Origin: an uncultured Oscillospiraceae bacterium
Lineage (GTDB): Bacteria; Bacillota; Clostridia; Oscillospirales; Ruminococcaceae
Assembly: GCA_934539585.1 (NCBI GenBank)
Contig: CAKTCT010000060.1
Coordinates: forward strand, 1 to 13,979
DNA length: 13,979 nt
Direction: 5' to 3'
Part shown: piece after piece, positions 1-7,654 of the stretch
Numbering within the stretch: position 1 is the stretch's first letter
Layout: every line of letters begins with the position of its first letter
Notes under the pieces: model-generated
Seen by the model: the letters and a program-made list of their open reading frames with translations, nothing else
The model's database searches: none
What the model was told of the DNA's origin: nothing
Program-made: the position numbers and the translations under genes

Positions 1-6
1 AAAAAG

Positions 7-54
7 ATTGGGGAGAAAAACCGTTTAGGGGCTCCCGCCCCTAAAAACCCCAAT
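7..54 (-). terminator. Hairpin, possible terminator (leftward)
   Basis: A perfect 8-bp stem, TTTAGGGG (24-31) with CCCCTAAA (38-45), encloses a 6-nt loop. Outside it, ATTGGGG (7-13) can pair with CCCCAAT (48-54) across an asymmetric bulge. Read leftward, the inner stem is followed after three bases by TTTTT, which resembles an intrinsic terminator for something transcribed leftward through the adjacent repeat. No gene is visible to its right in that orientation, so the role is uncertain. Confidence 0.4.
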
Positions 55-79
55 GGCGGCAGGCGCTGGATATGGATAA

Positions 80-193
80 CCGCACGCGACACTTCCCGCC
101 GACACTATCGGTGCTCTAACAGTAGGCAACCGTGCAGCACTTTTGAACGCTTCGATTCCTGTATGAGACTTCGGAGATATGCGTCGGCTTGAC
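80..193 (-). repeat. Left copy of 114-bp dispersed repeat (inverted relative to 13866-13979)
   Basis: The reverse complement of this segment matches 13866-13979 at 108 of 114 positions with no gaps (hand alignment). Weaker similarity continues inward for about 40 bp (to about 233), including a shared GGCAC(A/C)ACGT block and GGTACC-type palindromes. Outside position 80 the comparison cannot continue because the other copy reaches the window end. No transposase, tRNA or rRNA is recognisable. The frame left open in the right copy has a TAG stop here, so coding is not supported. It could be a MITE-like or REP-like element; this is inference. The remainder of 1-300 contains only hairpins. Confidence 0.85.
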
Positions 194-257
194 ATGGTAC
201 CGCTGGGTACATTAACGTTGTGCCATGGGAGACACGCGGCGAGGACCCGGCTAATCC

Positions 258-296
258 AAAAATTCCCACACGGATGGTATCCGTGTGGGAATTTTT
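258..296 (-). terminator. Strong bidirectional terminator after GH130 gene
   Basis: A perfect 18-bp stem runs AAAAATTCCCACACGGAT (258-275), loop GGT, and ATCCGTGTGGGAATTTTT (279-296). With A-tract and T-tract on the two arms it is an intrinsic terminator in both directions. It begins 5 bp after the stop codon of the leftward GH130 gene and so ends the lacI-GH130 transcript. It also shields this unit from any transcript coming from the repeat at 80-193. Confidence 0.9.
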
Positions 297-300
297 GCTG

Positions 301-1290
301 TTACAGCGAATTCTTCTTGGTGTACTCCAGCAGCTCGTCCACCGTGGTGAAGCACAGCCCCGTGACCGTGTCGGCACAGCCGTAGTAAATGGCGATCCGC
401 CCGGTTTCCGCGTCGGCCAGGGCCGCGCAGGGGAAGGTCACGTTGGGCACGTCGCCGACGCACTCGTAAAGCTCCTCGGGCCCCATGACGTAGAACTTGG
501 TGCGGTATTTCACCTTCCAGGGCTCGTCTTTGTCCAGAAGGGCCGCCCCCATCCGGTAAACGTAGCCGTTGCAGGAGGTCAGGACCCCGTGGTAGATCAA
601 CAGCCAGCCCTCGTCGGTCTCGATGGGGGTGGGCCCGGGGCCGATCTTGGTGGACTGCCACGCCGAAGCGTCCCCCTTGAAGGCACCCATCACATAGCGG
701 TGCTTGCCCCAGAAGGTCAGGTCCGGGCTCTGGGAGCAGAACATGTCGCCGAAGGGGGTGTGGCCGGTGTCGCTGGGACGGCTGAGCATGGTGTACAGCC
801 CGCCGATCTTCCGGGGAAAGAGCACGCCGTTGCGGTTGTAGGGGAGGAAGGCGTTCTCCAGCTGATAGAAGGTCTCAAAGTCAAAGGTGTAGCCCACGCC
901 GATGGTGGGACCGTGGTAGCCGTTGCACCAGGTGATGTAGTACCGGTCCTCAATGAAGCACACCCGGGGGTCGTAGCGGTACTCCCGGTGGAGGATTTCG
1001 GGGTCCGCGCCGACGAACTGCACCGGCTCCGTGCGGATTTCCCAGTTGTAGCCGTCCTTGCTGAAGCCGGGGTAGATGTCCATGCTCACGCCCCGGGAGT
1101 CGCAGCGGAAGACTCCGGCGAAGCCGTCCTTGAAGGGGACCACGGCGCTGTTGAAGATGCTGTTGGCGCCGGGCTTCTGGTGGCGGGAGATGATGGGGTT
1201 GTTCTGGTAGCGCCAGATGGGCATGTCGTATCCGGCGGGCTTGTCCTGCCAGGGGATGTTGGGCAGCGGGTTTCCGATAATTTTGGCCAT
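301..1290 (-). CDS. GH130 family beta-1,4-mannooligosaccharide phosphorylase
   Basis: The 329-residue product matches the GH130 five-bladed propeller phosphorylases in length and motifs, most like subfamily GH130_2. These enzymes reversibly phosphorolyse beta-1,4-mannosides to alpha-mannose-1-phosphate plus a shortened sugar in the cytoplasm. Visible motifs are PIWRYQNNPI near residues 24-33, YDPRVCFIEDRYYITW near 106-121 (Asp107 is the likely general acid), YNRNGVLFPRKIGG near 151-164, and GPGPTPIETDEGWLLIYHGV near 217-236 with His234, regions that bind phosphate in the family. There is no signal peptide, consistent with a cytosolic enzyme. The start is set by AAAAAAGGAG 8 nt upstream of ATG. 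It lies 51 bp downstream of the lacI-type gene on the same strand and ends in a strong terminator. The exact substrate (mannobiose, longer mannooligosaccharides or mannosyl-GlcNAc) cannot be told from sequence alone. Confidence 0.88.
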   Translation of the reverse strand: MAKIIGNPLPNIPWQDKPAGYDMPIWRYQNNPIISRHQKPGANSIFNSAVVPFKDGFAGVFRCDSRGVSMDIYPGFSKDGYNWEIRTEPVQFVGADPEILHREYRYDPRVCFIEDRYYITWCNGYHGPTIGVGYTFDFETFYQLENAFLPYNRNGVLFPRKIGGLYTMLSRPSDTGHTPFGDMFCSQSPDLTFWGKHRYVMGAFKGDASAWQSTKIGPGPTPIETDEGWLLIYHGVLTSCNGYVYRMGAALLDKDEPWKVKYRTKFYVMGPEELYECVGDVPNVTFPCAALADAETGRIAIYYGCADTVTGLCFTTVDELLEYTKKNSL

Positions 1291-1341
1291 AGTGATCGCT
1301 CCTTTTTTCGTTTCAGGTTCGTGTATGCCAGGAACGGAAGA

Positions 1342-2367
1342 TCATCCGTCCCCTTGATTCGCTCCGCGGAGAATGACCCGGGGGATGACCTGGATCTCCT
1401 CAAAATCCGCCGCGGGATTTTCCATGCGGTACAGCAGCTGACTGACCATCCGGCGGCCCAGCTGGGCGTTCTGCACCCGGACCGTGGAAACGCCCCGGCG
1501 CTCCAGCAGGAACTCCCGGGAGTCGTCGTAGCCGGAAAGGACCACGTCCCCCGGCACCCGGACCCCCCGTTCCTCCAGAAGGTTCAGGGTGTTGAAGGCC
1601 ACCAGGTCGTTGACGCAGACAAATCCGTCGGGAACGGCCGTCATGCTGTCCAGAAAGGCCGCAATGGCCTCCCGGCAGTCCCCGGCGTCAATGGACCGGG
1701 TCAGGCAGATGCCCGGCTCCACGGGAAGACCGGCGTCCTTCATCCCGTCCCGGAACCCCTCCCAGCGGAGAAGGTTGGTCTGGGCGTGGCGGATGTCGCC
1801 GATGAACCCGATGCGCCGGCAGCCCCTCTGGACCAGGTCCCGGACCAGGGCCCGGACGGAGCCCCGCCCCTCCAGAAGGAGCAGGTCTCCCCGGAGGTCC
1901 GCCGCCCCCAGGCCGGGGATGGCGTCCAGATAGACCTTGGGAAGGGGAATGGCTGCCAGGGCCGAGATCAACGGCCGTTCGTAGATGTTGATGACCAGGA
2001 CGCCGTCGGCTCCCTCCCGGCGGATCCGGCTGGCCAGCTCCCCGGGGGAGAGGTTCAGGACGTCGGCGGGAAGGTAGTTGAGCCGGATTTTCCGGCGGCT
2101 GAGGTCTGCTGCGATCTGATCCACAATCTGCATCCAAAAGGGCGCGGCGTCCGCCCGGGCGGCCAGCAAGGTGACGCTTTGGGCGGGGCGGAGGTCCGGA
2201 AGAAGCTCTCCGGCGTCGTCGGGAGCGGATTGCAGCCGCTCCACGGCCTCCCGGACCCGCTGAACGGTGTCCGGCGCAACGCCTGGGCGGTCGTTTAAGA
2301 CCTTCCAGACGGTGACTCTGGACAAATGCAGCGCGTCCGCCAGCTGCTGTACGGGGATTTTCTTCAT
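1342..2367 (-). CDS. LacI-family transcriptional regulator
   Basis: The 341-residue product has an N-terminal LacI-type helix-turn-helix and hinge (residues 1-46: VQQLADALHLSRVTVWKVLN then DRPGVAPDTVQRVREAVERL) followed by a periplasmic-binding-protein-like sensor domain. Sensor-domain motifs include ADGVLVINIYERP, GCRRIGFIGDI, DGFVCVNDLVAFNTLNLL and GDVVLSGYDDS. The start is placed at the ATG with AGGGAG 8 nt upstream. An earlier in-frame ATG at 2448 lies upstream of the predicted -10 element and would add 27 residues unlike the family. The gene lies directly upstream of the GH130 gene on the same strand, so it probably controls mannoside use and itself; the ligand is unknown. The last residues (RVILRGANQ) differ from the usual RES-type ending, which is a minor variation. 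Confidence 0.9.
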   Translation of the reverse strand: MKKIPVQQLADALHLSRVTVWKVLNDRPGVAPDTVQRVREAVERLQSAPDDAGELLPDLRPAQSVTLLAARADAAPFWMQIVDQIAADLSRRKIRLNYLPADVLNLSPGELASRIRREGADGVLVINIYERPLISALAAIPLPKVYLDAIPGLGAADLRGDLLLLEGRGSVRALVRDLVQRGCRRIGFIGDIRHAQTNLLRWEGFRDGMKDAGLPVEPGICLTRSIDAGDCREAIAAFLDSMTAVPDGFVCVNDLVAFNTLNLLEERGVRVPGDVVLSGYDDSREFLLERRGVSTVRVQNAQLGRRMVSQLLYRMENPAADFEEIQVIPRVILRGANQGDG

Positions 2368-2404
2368 TCCGCTTCTCCCTTTTGGCTCCATTTTCTGCAA
2401 CTTC

Positions 2405-2433
2405 ATCATAGCATATTCCCGGGAGCAATGCAA
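2405..2433 (-). promoter_or_regulatory. Promoter of lacI-GH130 unit, with palindrome in the spacer
   Basis: Read leftward: -35 TTGCAT (2428-2433), 17-bp spacer (2411-2427), -10 TATGAT (2405-2410), with TGC just before the -10, making an extended -10. The spacer holds the palindrome TCCCGGGA with a central CpG, as LacI-family operators usually have. A repressor there would block polymerase, so autoregulation is plausible but inferred. Confidence 0.7.
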
Positions 2434-2448
2434 CGGATTTTTTATCAT

Positions 2449-2466
2449 TTAACGTGAATTGTTAAC
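2449..2466. repeat. Inverted repeat upstream of lacI promoter
   Basis: TTAAC (2449-2453) and GTTAA (2461-2465) form an inverted repeat separated by 7 bp, about 15 bp upstream of the predicted -35 element. It could be an upstream operator half-site pair or simply AT-rich promoter DNA. Confidence 0.35.
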
Positions 2467-2539
2467 ATAAATGGCAACATTCTGCGTTTTGCCCAAATGA
2501 AAAAATCCGCAGTTATGCAAATTATATCCCGATTTTCCT

Positions 2540-2579
2540 GGAATATTCCCTGTACGCTGGTTGTTAATATTGTTAATAT
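2540..2579. repeat. AT-rich palindrome and tandem 9-bp direct repeat
   Basis: GGAATATTCC (2540-2549) is a perfect 10-bp palindrome. TGTTAATAT occurs twice in tandem (2562-2570 and 2571-2579). Both sit in the AT-rich gap between the lacI promoter and the terminator of the cysteine-rich gene. Function is unknown. Apart from the promoter and these repeats, I see nothing else in 2434-2582. Confidence 0.45.
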
Positions 2580-2582
2580 CCC

Positions 2583-2616
2583 GAAACGAGAAAGCGGCGC
2601 CCTTCCGGACGCCGCT
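2583..2616 (-). terminator. Intrinsic terminator of the cysteine-rich peptide gene
   Basis: A 7-bp GC stem, AGCGGCG (2593-2599) with CGCCGCT (2610-2616), has a 10-nt loop and, read leftward, is followed by TTCTCGTTTC. It starts 25 bp after the stop codon of the small gene at 2642-2794. Confidence 0.75.
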
Positions 2617-2641
2617 GTTCTCAGGAGACGCGCTGGCTCAT

Positions 2642-2794
2642 TCAGCACCCGCAGCCATTGTTGCAGCCGCAGCCGTTGTTGCAGCCGCAATCGTTATTGC
2701 AGCCGCAGCCGTTGCCGAAGCCGCACCCGCCGCAGCACAGGAGGATGAGGATGATGATGATAAACCAGCTGCAATTTCCGCCGAAACAGTTCAT
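2642..2794 (-). CDS. 50-residue cysteine-rich membrane-anchored peptide
   Basis: The product has a short N-terminus (MNCFGGNCSW), a hydrophobic stretch FIIIILILL (residues 11-19), then a tail built almost only from Cys, Gly and Asn (CCGGCGFGNG followed by CGCNN units). It has 13 cysteines in 50 residues, and the last 21 residues repeat a CGCNN(D/G) unit encoded by near-identical 18-bp repeats. ATG is preceded by AAGGGGG with 7-nt spacing, and the gene ends in a clear terminator, so it is a complete monocistronic gene. It resembles the short high-cysteine proteins, sometimes labelled chorion-class or YjcZ-like, found in many clostridia and bacilli, whose function is not established. An extracellular or envelope-anchored metal-binding or disulphide-linked role is possible but inferred. 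It is not recognisable as a bacteriocin: no processing or export genes are adjacent. Confidence 0.85.
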   Translation of the reverse strand: MNCFGGNCSWFIIIILILLCCGGCGFGNGCGCNNDCGCNNGCGCNNGCGC

Positions 2795-2860
2795 AAGAGA
2801 ACCCCCTTTGATTGATGTATCCCATACTATGTGGAGGTACCCGAATGTGTTACAGGGGAA

Positions 2861-3180
2861 TCAGAGCCCGCCGTCTTTTTCCGATCCCCGGGCCCAGTCG
2901 CTGGGCTTCATCTTTTCATAGCGCTGGAAGGCCCGGCGGAAGCGCTCAAACTCCGAAAGGTCCAGGGTAAGCCCCACTTCTCCGGCGGCCCGCTGAAGGG
3001 TCAGGAGCCGGACCCCAGGATGCCGGGATAGGGGTCACCGGCGTAGACGTCGGTGGTCAGCTGACACTCCCGGAACACATAGTCCGGGGTGCCGGGGACC
3101 GCGAAAAGGGCGGTGACATGTGCGTCGCATTGGTCTTCCGGAAATACTGTACAGTTTTCCGACGTCTTTGACTTTAGGGT
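2861..3180 (-). pseudogene. Truncated, frameshifted remnant of an unknown protein gene
   Basis: Leftward reading from about 3180 gives a protein-like stretch containing FPEDQCDAHVTALFAVPG and YVFRECQLTTDVYAGDPYPG, which stops at TGA 3001-3003. In the -1 frame the sequence continues without a stop as RLLTLQRAAGEVGLTLDL and FERFRRAFQRYEKMKPSDWA to a TGA at 2861-2863. Adding one G to the GGGG run (CCCC at 3013-3016 on the + strand) would join the two frames. Codon use in both halves looks coding (G/C at third positions), while upstream of about 3180 the DNA becomes AT-rich and shows no start codon with a ribosome binding site. I do not recognise the family. It sits just beyond the fatty-acid operon terminator. 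An assembly or sequencing indel is an alternative to a true mutation. The rest of 2795-3253 shows no other gene. Confidence 0.5.
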
Positions 3181-3253
3181 AACAGGTCCCGGTGGGAAAA
3201 GCAAGGCACGGAAAATTTTGCGGGTCTCCCAATATTTGTGGCAAAAATGGTGC

Positions 3254-3296
3254 GGAAAAAGAAAGGGCAGACACTGAGATTTCCCAGTGTCTGCCC
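3254..3296 (-). terminator. Terminator of the fatty-acid synthesis operon
   Basis: A perfect 12-bp stem, GGGCAGACACTG (3265-3276) with CAGTGTCTGCCC (3285-3296), has an 8-nt loop. Read leftward it is followed by TTTCTTTTT. It lies 66 bp after the acpP stop codon and closes the ten-gene operon. On the other strand GTTTT follows, so weak rightward termination is also possible. Confidence 0.9.
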
Positions 3297-3362
3297 GTTT
3301 TGGCGATTCAAAAGCCGCCGGAGACCCCAACGGCTTTGGGTCCTGAAGTCAAGACTACAGGT

Positions 3363-3590
3363 TTACGCGTTGTCCTCAATGTACCGCACGATGTCGCCGA
3401 CGGTTTTGATGTTTTCCACTTGGTCGTCGGGAATTTCCACATCAAACTCCTCTTCCAGGGACATGACAAGGTCAACAACGTCCAGAGAATCGGCTCCCAG
3501 GTCGTCGGTGATGGACGCTTCCATGGTTACCTTGTCCTCTTCGACATCCAGCTGTTCCACCAGAATATCGCGAACCTTCTCAAATACCAT
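3363..3590 (-). CDS. acpP: Acyl carrier protein
   Basis: This 75-residue acidic protein carries growing acyl chains on a 4'-phosphopantetheine arm in type II fatty-acid synthesis. The attachment serine is Ser35 in the DDLGADSLDVVDLVM motif; flanking helices MVFEKVRDILVEQLDVEEDK and EEEFDVEIPDDQ are typical. The start is fixed by AGGAGGAG upstream of the ATG; the reading frame is open further upstream but that extension lies in the gap after accA. It is the last gene of the fab-acc operon, 49 bp after accA, and is followed by the operon terminator. In the classical streptococcal order acpP lies next to fabH, so its terminal position is unusual. Being last and having its own strong ribosome binding site may help set its high level, which is inference. 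Confidence 0.97.
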   Translation of the reverse strand: MVFEKVRDILVEQLDVEEDKVTMEASITDDLGADSLDVVDLVMSLEEEFDVEIPDDQVENIKTVGDIVRYIEDNA

Positions 3591-3639
3591 GAGTCTTCTC
3601 CTCCTTACTCTCATCATTCTATTATAACACAGAAAGTGG

Positions 3640-4467
3640 TTATAACCCTTGCTGGGCGGGGACTTCCTCGAAGTCACCGATTTTTCTGAATTTATTATAA
3701 CGTGCTTCCAGCAAATTTGCAACACCTTTTTGCCGGATTTCTCCAAGAGTTTCCAAAATATAGTCCGCAATGTTCTCTGCGGTAAGGCGGGGGTCCATGT
3801 GAGCGCCTCCCGGAGGCTCCGGGATGATGGCATCGCAGACCCCGAAGCGGGTCAGGTCCTCGGCAGTGATGTGGAGCCGTTCGGCGGCTTCCTTCTCCTT
3901 GGAGGCGTCCTTCCAGAGGATGCTGGCGCAGCCCCGGGGAGAGATGACGCTGTACACCGCGTTCTGGAGCATGGCCAGGGAGTCGCAGACGCCTAATGCC
4001 AGGGCTCCGCCGGAGCCGCCCTCGCCCAAGACGATGGAGATCACCGGGGTCTTCAGCCGGGAAAATTCCAGAAGGCTCCGGGCGATGGCCTCGCCCTGGC
4101 CCCGTTCCTCAGCGGCCACGCCGCAGAAGGCGCCGGGGGTGTCAATAAAGCAGATCACCGGGCGGCGGAACTTCTCCGCCTGTCTGGCCAGGCGGAGGGC
4201 CTTGCGGTAGCCCTCGGGATGGGGGCAACCGAAGTTCACCCGGCGGTTCTCCTCCAGGTCCCGGCCCTTGACCTCGCCGATGACGGTGACGGGGATGCCG
4301 CCGAACCGGGCGACGCCTCCCACAATGGCCGGGTCGTCGCCGTAACAGCGGTCGCCGTGGAGCTCACAGAAGTCGTCGAAGATCATGGGGATGTAGTCGT
4401 TGACGGTGGGGCGGTTCTTGTTGCGGATCAGCTCGATCCGCTCCCAGGCGGTCAGGGATTCACTCAT
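3640..4467 (-). CDS. accA: Acetyl-CoA carboxylase carboxyltransferase subunit alpha
   Basis: The 275-residue subunit forms, with AccD, the carboxyltransferase that moves CO2 from carboxybiotin-AccB to acetyl-CoA to give malonyl-CoA. It has the crotonase-type fold signatures: CFIDTPGAFCGVAAEERGQG near residues 106-125, ISIVLGEGGSGGALALGVCD near 142-161, and YSVISPRGCASILWKD near 170-185. It is shorter than the 319-residue E. coli protein because the N-terminal helical extension is reduced, as in streptococcal AccA. Its ATG overlaps the end of accD by 8 bp (ATGAGTGA), which points to translational coupling and equal amounts of the two subunits. Confidence 0.97.
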   Translation of the reverse strand: MSESLTAWERIELIRNKNRPTVNDYIPMIFDDFCELHGDRCYGDDPAIVGGVARFGGIPVTVIGEVKGRDLEENRRVNFGCPHPEGYRKALRLARQAEKFRRPVICFIDTPGAFCGVAAEERGQGEAIARSLLEFSRLKTPVISIVLGEGGSGGALALGVCDSLAMLQNAVYSVISPRGCASILWKDASKEKEAAERLHITAEDLTRFGVCDAIIPEPPGGAHMDPRLTAENIADYILETLGEIRQKGVANLLEARYNKFRKIGDFEEVPAQQGL

Positions 4468-5338
4468 GGCTGGGGGCCTCCTTTCCGGCGGAATGGAGCA
4501 GCAGGAGCTTAGAAAGGGTCCTGCGCATGTCCACCCGGCTGACGATCATGTCCACAAAGCCGTGCTCCAGCAGGAATTCCGCCGACTGGAAATCGTCGGG
4601 GAGCCGCTGGCGGATGGTGTCTTCAATGACCCGGCGGCCGGCAAAGCCGATGAGGACCTTGGGCTCCGCCAGGATGATGTCCCCCAGAGACGCAAAGGAG
4701 GCGGTGACGCCGCCGGTGGTGGGGTCGGTGAGGACGGTGATGTAGAGGAGCCCCGCGTCGGAGTGGCGGGCCACGGCGGCGGAGGTCTTGGCCATCTGCA
4801 TCAGGGAGAGGATGCCTTCCTGCATCCGCGCGCCGCCGGATGCGGCGAAAACCACCACCGGCAGGCCCTTTTCCGTGGCGCGTTCAAAGGTTCTTGTGAT
4901 TTTTTCGCCCACCACGGAGCCCATGGAGGCCATCATGAACCGGGAGTCCATGACGGCGATGACGCATTTCCGGCCGCGAATCGTGCATTCGCCGGTGACT
5001 ACGGCGTCCCGGAGGCCGGTGTCGGCTTGCGCTGCCGCCAGCTTTTCCGGGTAGCCGTCGAAGTTCAGGGGGTTTCTGGAGGTCAGCCCGGCGTCGTATT
5101 CCGTGAAGCTGCCCTTGTCCGCGGTGATGTCCAGCCGTTCCCGGGCAGAGATCCGGGCGTGGTAGGAGCAGGCGGAGCAGACCTTCAGCCCGGCCTTGTA
5201 TTCGTCCATGAACATGACGTTCTGGCACCGGGGGCACTTGAACAGAAGCCCGCTGGGCATGTTGGATTTTACAGGCTCCTGGCTGGGACGGTCGTAGTCC
5301 AGCCGGGATTTGACCACTTTGAAGAGGTCCTCCAGCAT
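4460..5338 (-). CDS. accD: Acetyl-CoA carboxylase carboxyltransferase subunit beta
   Basis: The 292-residue product has the N-terminal zinc ribbon that marks bacterial AccD: Cys35-x2-Cys38 and Cys54-x2-Cys57 (CPRCQNVMF, KVCSACSYH). The carboxyltransferase domain follows, with VVFAASGGARMQEGILSLMQ near residues 166-185 and YITVLTDPTTGGVTASFASL near 199-218, plus an oxyanion-forming glycine-rich segment. It works as an A2B2 tetramer with AccA, the next gene. The start MLEDLFKVVKSRL fits the family. An upstream in-frame TGA excludes a longer protein. The ribosome binding site is weaker than its neighbours (GGTG 7 nt upstream), and the 64-bp gap after accC is the longest inside the operon. Confidence 0.97.
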   Translation of the reverse strand: MLEDLFKVVKSRLDYDRPSQEPVKSNMPSGLLFKCPRCQNVMFMDEYKAGLKVCSACSYHARISARERLDITADKGSFTEYDAGLTSRNPLNFDGYPEKLAAAQADTGLRDAVVTGECTIRGRKCVIAVMDSRFMMASMGSVVGEKITRTFERATEKGLPVVVFAASGGARMQEGILSLMQMAKTSAAVARHSDAGLLYITVLTDPTTGGVTASFASLGDIILAEPKVLIGFAGRRVIEDTIRQRLPDDFQSAEFLLEHGFVDMIVSRVDMRRTLSKLLLLHSAGKEAPSHE

Positions 5339-5402
5339 ATCGTTTCACCATACCTTTCCGGCCGCTCCGGAGGGTCCGGCATGGCGGCGCTGGGCCCGGC
5401 GG

Positions 5403-6755
<1,353 letters not shown>

Positions 6756-6758
6756 GGC

Positions 6759-7190
6759 TCATTCCCCCAGAACCGAGGAAAATTCCGCGGTGACGATGCG
6801 CTTGCCGTTGACCGTGGCCACGCCTTTGCAGAAGCTGACGCCGTGGACGGTCTTGGTGACTTCCACCTCTAAGGTCAGGGTGTCGCCGGGGACGGCTTTG
6901 CCCCGGAAGCGGGCTTTGTCGATGCCGGCGAAAAAGGCGATCTTCCCCCGGTTTTCCGGGAGGGAGAGGGCGCAGACGGCTCCGGTCTGGGCCAGCATTT
7001 CGATGGTGAGGACGCCGGGCTGGACCGGCTCCTGAGGGAAGTGACCCTTGAACCAGGTTTCCTCCGGTTTCAGGTATTTCTTTCCCACAGCACGGACGCC
7101 GGGCTCCAGCTCGACGATCTCGTCGATGAGGAGGAAGGGGTCCCGGTGGGGGATGATTTCTTTGATTTGCTCCAGATTGAGAACGGGCAT
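6759..7190 (-). CDS. fabZ: 3-hydroxyacyl-ACP dehydratase FabZ
   Basis: The 143-residue hot-dog-fold enzyme dehydrates 3-hydroxyacyl-ACP to trans-2-enoyl-ACP. The catalytic pair is His50 in FKGHFPQEPVQPGV and Glu64 in LTIEMLAQTG, and the N-terminal IIPHRDPFLLIDEI block is characteristic of FabZ rather than FabA. Start ATG has AAAGGGG 7 nt upstream. It lies 15 bp after accB and 3 bp before accC, placing it inside the acc genes as in the streptococcal accB-fabZ-accC order. The sequence does not tell whether it also isomerises intermediates for unsaturated fatty acids; no FabM or FabA is present in the window. Confidence 0.96.
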   Translation of the reverse strand: MPVLNLEQIKEIIPHRDPFLLIDEIVELEPGVRAVGKKYLKPEETWFKGHFPQEPVQPGVLTIEMLAQTGAVCALSLPENRGKIAFFAGIDKARFRGKAVPGDTLTLEVEVTKTVHGVSFCKGVATVNGKRIVTAEFSSVLGE

Positions 7191-7205
7191 GGGTCTTCCC
7201 CTTTC

Positions 7206-7631
7206 TTATTCAATGATCAGGATGGGCTGGCCGTATTCCACCATCTGGCCGTTTTGGACCAGAATTTCCCGGACAGTGCCGGAATACTCGCTTTGAATTT
7301 CGTTCATCAGCTTCATGGATTCCACGATGAAGAGGACATCGCCTTTTTTCACCGTCTGGCCGGGGGTGACGAAGTCGGGTTTGTCCGGGGCGGGCTTTGC
7401 ATAGTAGGTGCCTACCAGGGGGGACTTGACTACCTTGCCCTCAGGCTCTTCGGGGAGGGAGGGGGCGGCGGGACGGGCGGGGGCGACTTCCGGAGCGGAG
7501 GAGGGGGCGCGGTCCGCCCTGAGGGCCAGGGAAAAGTCGCCGTCGGAGAGCTCCAGGGCGGTGAGGCCGGTCCGGGCCATTTTGTCCATGAGCTCCTTGA
7601 TCTCCGAAACGGTGAGCTTGGTTTCAGACAT
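7206..7631 (-). CDS. accB: Acetyl-CoA carboxylase biotin carboxyl carrier protein
   Basis: The 141-residue carrier bears biotin and shuttles carboxyl groups between AccC and the AccA/AccD transferase. It has a helical N-terminal region (SEIKELMDKMARTGLTALEL), an Ala/Pro-rich flexible linker near residues 42-64, and a C-terminal biotinyl domain with the thumb-like SPLVGTYY segment. The biotin attachment lysine is Lys107 in VESMKLMNEI; the common AMKM form is replaced by SMKL, a frequent Firmicute variant. The start at 7631 is chosen because AAAGGA lies 8 nt upstream; an ATG three codons earlier (7640) directly abuts that site and is unlikely to be used. It lies 23 bp after fabF. Confidence 0.95.
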   Translation of the reverse strand: MSETKLTVSEIKELMDKMARTGLTALELSDGDFSLALRADRAPSSAPEVAPARPAAPSLPEEPEGKVVKSPLVGTYYAKPAPDKPDFVTPGQTVKKGDVLFIVESMKLMNEIQSEYSGTVREILVQNGQMVEYGQPILIIE

Positions 7632-7654
7632 GGGATTCATCCTTTCTCAGGCGG

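Noticed and set aside
105..377. 90-codon frame on the - strand covering the left repeat
   Set aside because: It runs through the GH130 terminator and the end of GH130 in a different frame, with no start signal; the shared part only reflects the repeat.
220..2298. 692-codon open frame on the + strand
   Set aside because: It lies wholly antisense to the GH130 and lacI genes, has no ribosome binding site, and its Val/Gly/Ala/Asp-rich product is what a GC-rich antisense frame gives.
2795..2860. Sporulation-type promoter (CATA-like -10) before the cysteine-rich gene
   Set aside because: CATAGTATG only partly fits sigma-K/E consensus and no matching -35 at proper spacing was found.
3001..3020. 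Programmed -1 frameshift in the broken gene
   Set aside because: No X-XXY-YYZ slippery heptamer in frame at the junction and no intact start; an indel is simpler.
7604..7640. Longer accB start at 7640
   Set aside because: The ATG directly abuts the AAAGG ribosome binding site; the ATG at 7631 has correct spacing.
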